DNA of 64,000 bases from Ascaris suum (lineage: Eukaryota > Nematoda > Chromadorea > Rhabditida > Ascarididae): the NCBI GenBank assembly GCA_013433145.1, contig CM024172.1, forward strand, positions 3,915,213-3,979,212, given 5' to 3'. Of this stretch, positions 53,301 through 62,300 are shown piece after piece. The notes beneath the pieces are model-generated. The model worked only from the letters and a program-made list of their open reading frames with translations. It was not told the DNA's origin and did no database searches. Position numbers and translations under genes: made by a program. Every line of letters starts with the position of its first letter. Position 1 is the stretch's first letter.

Positions 53301-56300
53301 TCTGAAGGTATTATGCAATAAGGTTAAATAGCTGTGATTGTTGGGCGTTTGAACAAGCTGCACCAAACGTGACAGAGCACAAAACACTCATCGCTGTTTA
53401 TGTTCAGCTGACGATCGATGGTGTCAATTTGGGTCGTAGTTATCAGGATGTTGCGGGTGCGGTCACAGCGGCAAACGTACGCTGTGATGTGGATCAAGAT
53501 TTGTATGTGACGGCGTCACGTATCGTTTGCCGTACCCGTCCGAGTCCCGTTCAGAAGACAGCTAGGAATCCAATTATTGTTAAGCTGAGGGATGAGCACA
53601 AGTATACGGCCATTTCCAACGATAGCTTCATGTATGTCGATCCACTCGTGACGAGAGTAGAGCCACTCAGAGGTACATCCTTTCTTTTCTCCTTCATATT
53701 TGTTCTTATTTCCTTAAAAGTATTTCTTGCAAAAATATCGAACTCGAAGAGCATATACATTTGCATGTCATATATTTGCATTTGATGTTGTAGGAACAAA
53801 ATATGGTGGCACGGATGTGACGATTTGGGGTGAAAACATGGACGCGGGATCGATGGTGAACGTGTCGATAAACGTTGCGTCAAATCGCATTCCTTGCCAG
53901 ATATTGGAACGAGCCACTGATCGCCTGGTTTGCCGTACTGGACCGTCGTTCAACGACTCCGATGGGAGTTTCAGTGTTACAATTGATGGCTCCACTCAAA
54001 TATACGACAACTTCCGCTTCAAATACGAGTATGTATTTATTCGATCTGCGTTTTAAACGTTTTGTTATGAGTCATGGTAAAAGATGATTTGGGGAGTGCT
54101 GCGACCGACTATAACACCTAGTTGTAAAGGAAAGAATGTTTGGGCGTGGCGTAGTGGAGGAAAAAGGCGGCTGTTTGTCAGATTTTCTGAAATCGTCCTC
54201 ATCTTTTTGTCTTTGCCATCAGCAGAGTGTGTGCTTTCGAATGGAGAAGGGGGGGGGGGTGGCGCATTCTAAGGTGAATAAGTTTTTTTCGTTAGTGGTG
54301 AGAAATGATATCATTTTATCGGCCTTCTCTGCGAAGGATAAGTGACGATGCGTTTGTAGAAAGGCACCGACGGTGAGTCAGGTGCGGTTTGAGCGGAGCA
54401 TAGCCTCAGGCGGTATACTCGTTGACGTGTTTGGAACTGGATTCAAGCTCTTGCAAAGACCGCATATGCTCGTTATGGATGAGGATCGCGCTATTCGAGG
54501 ACCGCGATGCATTATTGAACGCGATGATCTCATGCACTGCTACACACCTGATCTCATGATTCCAAATGATAGGTATTTGTTTATAGTACTAGCATAGGAA
54601 TTGATAGTTCCTTGTGAAAAGCATACAGTTTTACGCATTTTCTTTTGTTCCTTCCGTGATTATTTGTGCTCTTTTTTGTGTGAAGAGCAGGTAGTAAAAA
54701 TCGGCGCGCTTGGCTGTTATGATTTTCGGCATCATACTGTGCTAGTCATCGATGTTCGATGTGGCTGAGTTTTCTATGATTTTTGAGACCATAGCGATAT
54801 CAGCTGGCATTCTTATAGCAGGATATACATATTGATATTTCGTGTATCATATGTAACTGACAATAAGGGGTGTTATAACTTAGATGTTTCGTTTAAGAAA
54901 TGTGGAAGTCGTCTTTGCTCACAGTAGCTTCTTGTCGCGTTGTCAGTTGAATTCTGGGATTCATCGCCGTTTCACTCTGTTAGGTGCTTTTTTATTAGCG
55001 AAATTTTTCGGGACGGCGGGCAGCACCAGCACAGTGGTGTCGCTTCTGCGGCAAGCGTTCGCGGCTGCTGTTTATGGTTAAAGGAACATCCCGCTGTCAC
55101 ATCCCTATCGTTTGAAAGAAATTAACACGCTATTGTTTCAACAAGCATTTTTGCAGACACAATCATCCAACAATAGAGCATCCTTTAATGCTTGAATATG
55201 GCTTCGAAATGGATGGAGTGCGTCCCGGGTGAGCTGCCTTTATTTTAGTGTAGAGTATAGCGTCTACTTATTTTACTTTATTCTAACTTTTTTTCGTTGA
55301 TTTCTTTCTCACAAATTCTTAGTTCAAGTATTATTGCTCCATTTGAGGTGTACTCACGTTTTTGGCTTACTCTAAACTATTCAGTCATTTCTTTGCAAAA
55401 AAATGTCAACTATTATAACCCTGTCGCTAAACGTTTAAATTAAAATAGAGGCTTGTCGTGATGAATGGATTCTGCTTTTGTTGTTTCTCGAGCTGCAGCG
55501 TTGAACTATCGCTTCTTCATATGAATTTTTTGTTATCAGCCATTCCCATTAGTATTTTTGCCAGTCAGATTTCTGAATGCGGAATTCCACCCCACCGCAA
55601 GCTGCTCGTGGAAGGTAGCGAAAAATGAGAGTATTGCTGGGTGTACGGAGATGTGGAATAGTCTCTCACTGAAAGTGTTGCATCAATTATTTGCTCTTTT
55701 ATTTCATTCTTATAAGTTGATGTGATTTAATGATCAGTTTTGTTGTTTTAGTAACGTATCCCAGTTGAGTGGCTTTAATCGTCTCGAGGTTTTCCCTGAT
55801 CCCATCGTCGAAAGGTTCGTTGATGGCCGTTCGTATCGGTCTGGCGATTATTTGACCATCAATGGGAAGTACCTCGATGCAGCAGCTAGCGAACGTGATG
55901 TCCTGGTTACGGTGGGTGGTGAAATATGCAACCTGACTGCGCTCGCCAATCGCGCACTTACATGTGTGCCGCCTGATTTCCCATCGGATGGTTATTACAA
56001 CAGGAAGCCGAGGGTCGTCGTGAAAATTGGCGGAATGAGGTGAGCCAGTATTCGTCGGATTACAAAACTTGTCATTTAATGGATCACTAGCAAATCCGAT
56101 TGTTCATACCTGGACTTACACTCGGTAATTGAGTGCACAAATGACTCCAAAGGTTCGGTGAAGAGTGGTAATAAGCTGCAATTTATAAAATAATTCCAAT
56201 TAACTGGCTGGCTCAGCAGATGTTTCACTTAGGAGTGATTGCTTAACCGTTCGCGATGGGCTGACTTTTTGCAGCAGCGTTTAATAGAAAATCGGAGAGG

Positions 56301-59300
56301 GAGGGGCGAATTATGCGTAACCAGATTTACCGTCACCGTTGAGACACTAAACTTTCTGAAGACACTTGCATTCGATACTCAGGCGCTTTAAAAAAGTGGG
56401 GGAGGGGGCATGTCGTTCTGTTCATCCACCTTCTCTTCCGATGTGTGTGAACTATCACTGTGCAGTAACCGAAGAAAAGCACAACGCTTGCGCACTTATT
56501 TCAGCTACGATGTAGGACAGCTGTCCTATAACTCGAAGGATTCGGGTGTATCACCGCAGGTGCTAGTCGCTATACTCATTGCGGTTCTGACCGTTATCTG
56601 CGCATTCATCCTTCTTCTTATATTCTACCGGTATGGCATTGAATTTGTTAATCACTTGTGGTTTAATGATGATTGCAATTCAGCGAGGTGTTACAAAAAT
56701 TAATGAGGAGTTCACACCGTTCCGTTATATTGCAAGTGCAGCAAAGGTACTTTCACCTTTTTGAGAAAGTGCTTCACTCTGATTGACAGACGTATTTTTC
56801 TGCAACAGAACTTCATTGAGAAGTTCATTCAGTGCTATTTAATGGCGGTGATTGTAGCTGAATGTTTCCTTGATGATGCCGCAGTCATGCGCTTTTGCAG
56901 CTTTTCTAGAGAAACATTAAACCTCTCAAACACTCAGTGAGGAGCAAGGAGAGAATTTTATTTGTGGAACTGCTTTAAAATTAAATCAGAAGCGTTAAAC
57001 CGCTTGGAAAACCTTGAGATTTTGTGACATATGACGTCATTTTACTCTAGAAGTTAGGGAGATGAAGAGACCTTCAAATCCGAAAGGGTTTCCGAACTCA
57101 ACTTAGATCCGTCTGTGATGCGTGGCGAGTAAAATGGGCAATTTTATAGGCGGAAGAGTACATCGCATATGCGCGAGATGAAGCATCTTCGCAATCAGAT
57201 CGATCAAATAGAGATGAAAGTGGCCACCGAATGCAAGGAGGCGTTCGCTGAATTGCAAACTTCGATGAATGCAATGGCTGCTGAGTTGCCACTCGGCGTC
57301 TCGTTTATTCCTTTCCTTTCCTACAAGGAGTATACTGCACGTGTAAGTTGTTTACCCATATAATAATGAGAGTTGTGATATATGCTACTTCAATCAAGAA
57401 CATCTATCTAGTAAGTGTTTAGGGTTTCTGTAGGTGGCTATTGATTGTAGTATTATTAGTAAAGATTGTAACAGCAGCTACACCTGCTTAATCTTACGCT
57501 TTTCTGCAGTTCTGTTTCGTGAAGAGAGAAATGTTTGCTTTTGCTGCTTTTATTATTGCAAATGCTACTTGTTGAATGCGAATAATATTTTTGGTCGTTC
57601 ATATGTCTAGTTTTCTGTTTATCTGCTTGATATTTAATTAGTATTCACTCTGTAAATCACCGCTGCAATTATCAACCGAGCGCACAATAAACTTACTAGC
57701 GCCCTTCTTCAACCCCTCAGTTACTATGATCTCGAGTGATGAGTAATAAAAGCTGGTCACAAGTCACGATGAAATTTTTATTTCAGGTTCTGTTTCCAAA
57801 CAACTATCACAATCATGCGGTATTGAGGGATCTCGAGGTGGACAGCCAACGTGCGTTGTCGATCGAGACGGGTCTTCGTGCATTTAATAAGCTTCTTATG
57901 AACAAGCATTTCCTGCTTTCATTTGTTCGCGCAATGGAAAACAACAAATATTTCTTGGGGAAAGATCGTGTCACTGTTGGCTCCCTTCTTATGGTCGTCT
58001 TGATGGTCAGTACTCTGGCTGGTCATTCGTTTGTTGTGATTTTGATTTATTCGGCTGTCGAACTCTCTCTGAAAATTTTTCATGGTGGAGTTTTAAAGTT
58101 TTAAATACCACCATGTGGATGCGTTTTATATTCAACAATTTACCCTTGATCGTCATTCATTTATGTTGTTTTGAATGATGCTAATTTTTTGGTAGCTAAG
58201 CAGAAATCTCTCCAGACTTTTTATTGCTTAGTTGAGGTTTTTGATGGGTTTCAGGAGAAGATGGAATACTGTACAGAAATCCTGAAGCAGCTTTTGAAGG
58301 AACTAATAGATCGAACAGTCGAAAAGAAGTTCCAACCGAAGATTCTTTTCCGACGCTCGGAGAGTGTTGCCGAGCGAATGTTGGCTGCATGGTACACATT
58401 CCTCATGCATCGATACCTTACGGTATTCATCTCTCACTTCCCTTCCAATTTTCTGGTTTTGATGCTTTCTTTTATTGTCAGTCCACTTGAAGTATGATCT
58501 TAGTTATCACCAACGTTTGTTTCGTAACGATTCACTTTTTTTGCTTCAGGTGCATTCGTATCACAACCTGTGTTTTCAGTAAGAACTGATTTTTACTGAG
58601 GCAGTAATTATATATTATTGTAGTAGGTGAGAGGAAGCGACGATGTGATGCTGCGAACTGACACACACATTCATTTTATTAGCTGCCACATCTTTGGCCT
58701 ACATTCACGTTGTTAAGGATGGGAAGAGGGACGAAACTCACAAATACTCTTAATTATCATGCAGAAGTATTTATTTTTTTGTTCCTCGAGTTGATTCAAT
58801 TTTGATAACTTTTTCAGTTCTGTAGGTCGTTGTAAGGAAACAGCTCGTGGTCACGAATTATTCAACATTTGCGATCGGTTTACATCTGATTTCAAAGTCT
58901 TTTCCGTTCATATCGTCCTGATCGTAAGGTAGATTACACCTATACTTCTTTGTTGGACTCAGAACACAGCAATTATGTTCAGGAACGTGCTGGTCAGAAG
59001 TTGTATGAGCTTTACTGGGCGATAAAGCAGCAAGTGGAGAAAGGGCCTCAAGATGCGCTCACCCTGGATGCACGCTATTCCCTCTCCGAAGAGAAGCTAT
59101 TGCGCTCTTCGTTCGATTTCCGTGAAATGATGGTATTTATTGCGGCCGACAACTACTCTGCGGGTGTCACCGAATACCCGGTCAGGGTGCTCGATTGTGA
59201 TACCATTACCCAGGTTTGCGTTTAGTTCACTGTTTCTGAGCATTCGCTGATTTCTCTATGAATCGTTTAACACAGGCGCATATACCTCTTGGTGCTAATA

Positions 59301-62300
59301 GCGGAGAGCTGCTCATTGGATATTTTCCATGCTTAAGGAGCGCAGTATGTTTGGAGCAAGGAAATCTAGCATCACAAAAATTCTCGCCTCCACTGCTGTG
59401 TCTATATTCAACTGTTAGATAATCCATGTAGGCAAGGATTCCATTTTGATGGAGTTGAATAATCCGTATTCTTTTTTTTTTTCTTCACCATCGAGCTGCA
59501 GTGGGCATTCTGCGTTACGCATAGCATGACTGCCATTCTTTTCACTCGCCAATCAGTTTGTAGAAGGAACTTAACTCAGGGAGAGTCCGTCAGTGTTTCG
59601 GCATTGGAAGGCGAGGAAACGCAACTCTTCAATGAGTTTCAAATTTAAACTTTGGAAGGTCTTTTAAGGGTATTCGCGTCTTTTTATTTGACATGGTTAT
59701 GTTGTTTCAGGTAAAAGAAAAATGTTTGGATGCGAAGTACCGTACGACACCATTTTCGGATCGGCCTTCTGCGAATGATCTCGACCTCGAGCTGCGTTCA
59801 GCATGCCCCAGGATTATTCTCCAGGATATCGATAGTACATCGAAAATTGAACCAGGTGGATGGAAGAGGATTAACACGCTCGCGCATTATAAGGTATCTT
59901 TTCTGTCCATTTGATGAGAACCATCGCTGTTTCAAGTATGATACGTTTCATAGAGGCTGGAGTTAATTGCTTTGAGGTTGTTATGCGCCTTCTGCAGATG
60001 TCAACAAAGAGAAGAAACTTGTGTTGCGAGTCAGAGGTTTGCATTGCCGTGTTGCAGCTCTTTTTTGTTGGTTAATGCTCATTGCAACCGAGTGAAACAT
60101 TAGCTATGCACATGGCTTCCTGTCGGACGCAACGATTAGAGCGTAGGTAGTGAAACGGCTTTACTATCAGACATATATTCTAGCCACTCATCACCCCCAT
60201 AGTTTAACTAATAAGTTGTTGCTCTGTTCATTCGCAGCTTTTGCTTATCAGTTATTAGTGCGAGCTTTTCCAGGCATTACTCTTAAGTCATTCCAGTAGA
60301 TTAGGTTGTTTGCAACGCTTTTTTGTTGTTCGTTTAAAACAAACTTCTGGTTCCCTCCTTCCCATTAATCAGACATTCTATTTCATACAGTAGTTGTTTT
60401 TTTTGCTCCATGTCGTTATCAGCAATTTGGATTTCATTTGAACAGATAACATATTTATGTATCAACTTTACATAAAGAATGCGTTATAAAGAAATAGCAG
60501 AGAAAGTTTTTGTTTTCTCAAATACAAATGAACTCGAATAGGAATTAAAGCTCAATGAAATGGTTCGCGAATATTGCCGGAGTCTGATCGCATTGCACTT
60601 GGTGGACTTTAGGGGATTCACGTAGAATCCCATAATTATTAAAGGGCAGGCGATAAATCATTGCTTTTCGTAGAGGGGATCCCATCTGATGATTTATATG
60701 CTGTGTAAATAATTTCCATTGCGTATCGCACTGGACGTGTGAGGATGTGAAGTATATTGAAGAATACAGTCGGTGTGCTTAACAGTTGAATTAAGGTGCT
60801 AAACAACGCGACCTTGGCATTGTTACCTCGACAAGCTTCGCTCTACAATTTGTCGTTGTTAAGTGAGCGCAGCGAACGCTCGACCTTCTCACTCTCGAAA
60901 CAAAGTCCAACCCTCGCAAGACCATTCGGTACGAATTCGAGCTCGCAGAGCAAAGGTCTGCTCTCAAGTTAGCACCCACTGTTTTGTTTCCTCCACAGTT
61001 TTCTCTGTCTTCTATAGTTTCGAAGTTCACCATCGAACGGTACAAGTGAAGGTTGGCTTATTTCACACGCATGTTGTATAGTGGTGGTCTATGTATCAGT
61101 GACGAACTGCATCATGTCCTATTTACGTCATGAAGTGCTATACTCTGATATGCTGGAAAACTGAATTATCGTCTCTTCAAAGGTGGTCAGAAGATTTTTA
61201 TCACCACGCTACGCATTATTTGTTGCTTATCACTAGTCGTGCACGGAATGCCATTGAGGGTGGTGGAGGGTGCAATGTTGCAATGTATGTGCGTTCTTTC
61301 ACACTGCTCGGCATGGTTGTTGTGCCGTTGTTGTTGCTGTTGTTGTTGATCAGTGCACCAATCCTGAAATTTTTCGATGACAGGCATTTTTTGCCAGTTT
61401 CGGCCAGTGAATCAGGGTAGTAGAAGTGACGTGACCGAAGGAAGGGAACAAGAAAATTTCCACACCTTCTGCGCTATTAGGTTAATAATTCGGCATCTGG
61501 TGAATCTAACAAATTGCATTAAGCAACATGCCTTTCTCCCAGCAAATGGTTCGAATATCTGAGTGTGAGGAATATCGTTTGATATAAACAATAATCGCCG
61601 AGTGCTTTTCATGTCTTTCTTCGATGTTTTCAAAGTAAATGTGTATCCCAGCACTTTAAGTATTTCTGAGTGCTTCAAAAGGCTTTCACAAGCGAGTGAC
61701 GTCTTCAGATATGGAGTCGAACTATAAGCTGTATCATTTGGTGAAGCCATCTGAACACGGGCCGTCCGACCACCAAGATAAGATGGTCACTGAGATCTAC
61801 CTCACCAGGTTCGCACATTTAATTGTGGTTGTTGTTGTACTGAATTCTTGCTTTAATGCAGTGGCTTTAGATGCAATTCTGCCACGAGGCGCTTTTTTGT
61901 CGAATTATGAGGTGGCGTTTCACGTTGCTGTGATGTCTGTGATTGAACTCATTGTTTGTGGATTATTTCCCAGCAAAGTAACGGAGAGATGCTCTTATGG
62001 CGTTTTAGTAGGTTATAGCTGAATGCATAGTATATGGTGTCCGATGATGTTGTGTGAATATGTTTAGCTTGAGAAGTGAAATTTTCGAACTTTTGAAAGG
62101 TTTATTTGCAAAAGGAAATGGAATATCGAATTTTTCCCCATTGAACATCGTGAAGCACCGAGCACTAAAACGTTTTCAAAGCATTAAGAAAATAAGGAGA
62201 GCGTTAACACTGTTGACACATTCATAGCAACGATTAAAAGCAAAAGGATAACATTAGAGAACAAAAGGGGGACTCTTCAAAATCACTATAAGAGAGCGTT

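Noticed and set aside
61130..61420. 96-codon + ORF with a Leu run in plexin intron 27.
   Set aside because: The Leu run comes from a TTG/TGT simple repeat; no fit to neighbouring exon phases.
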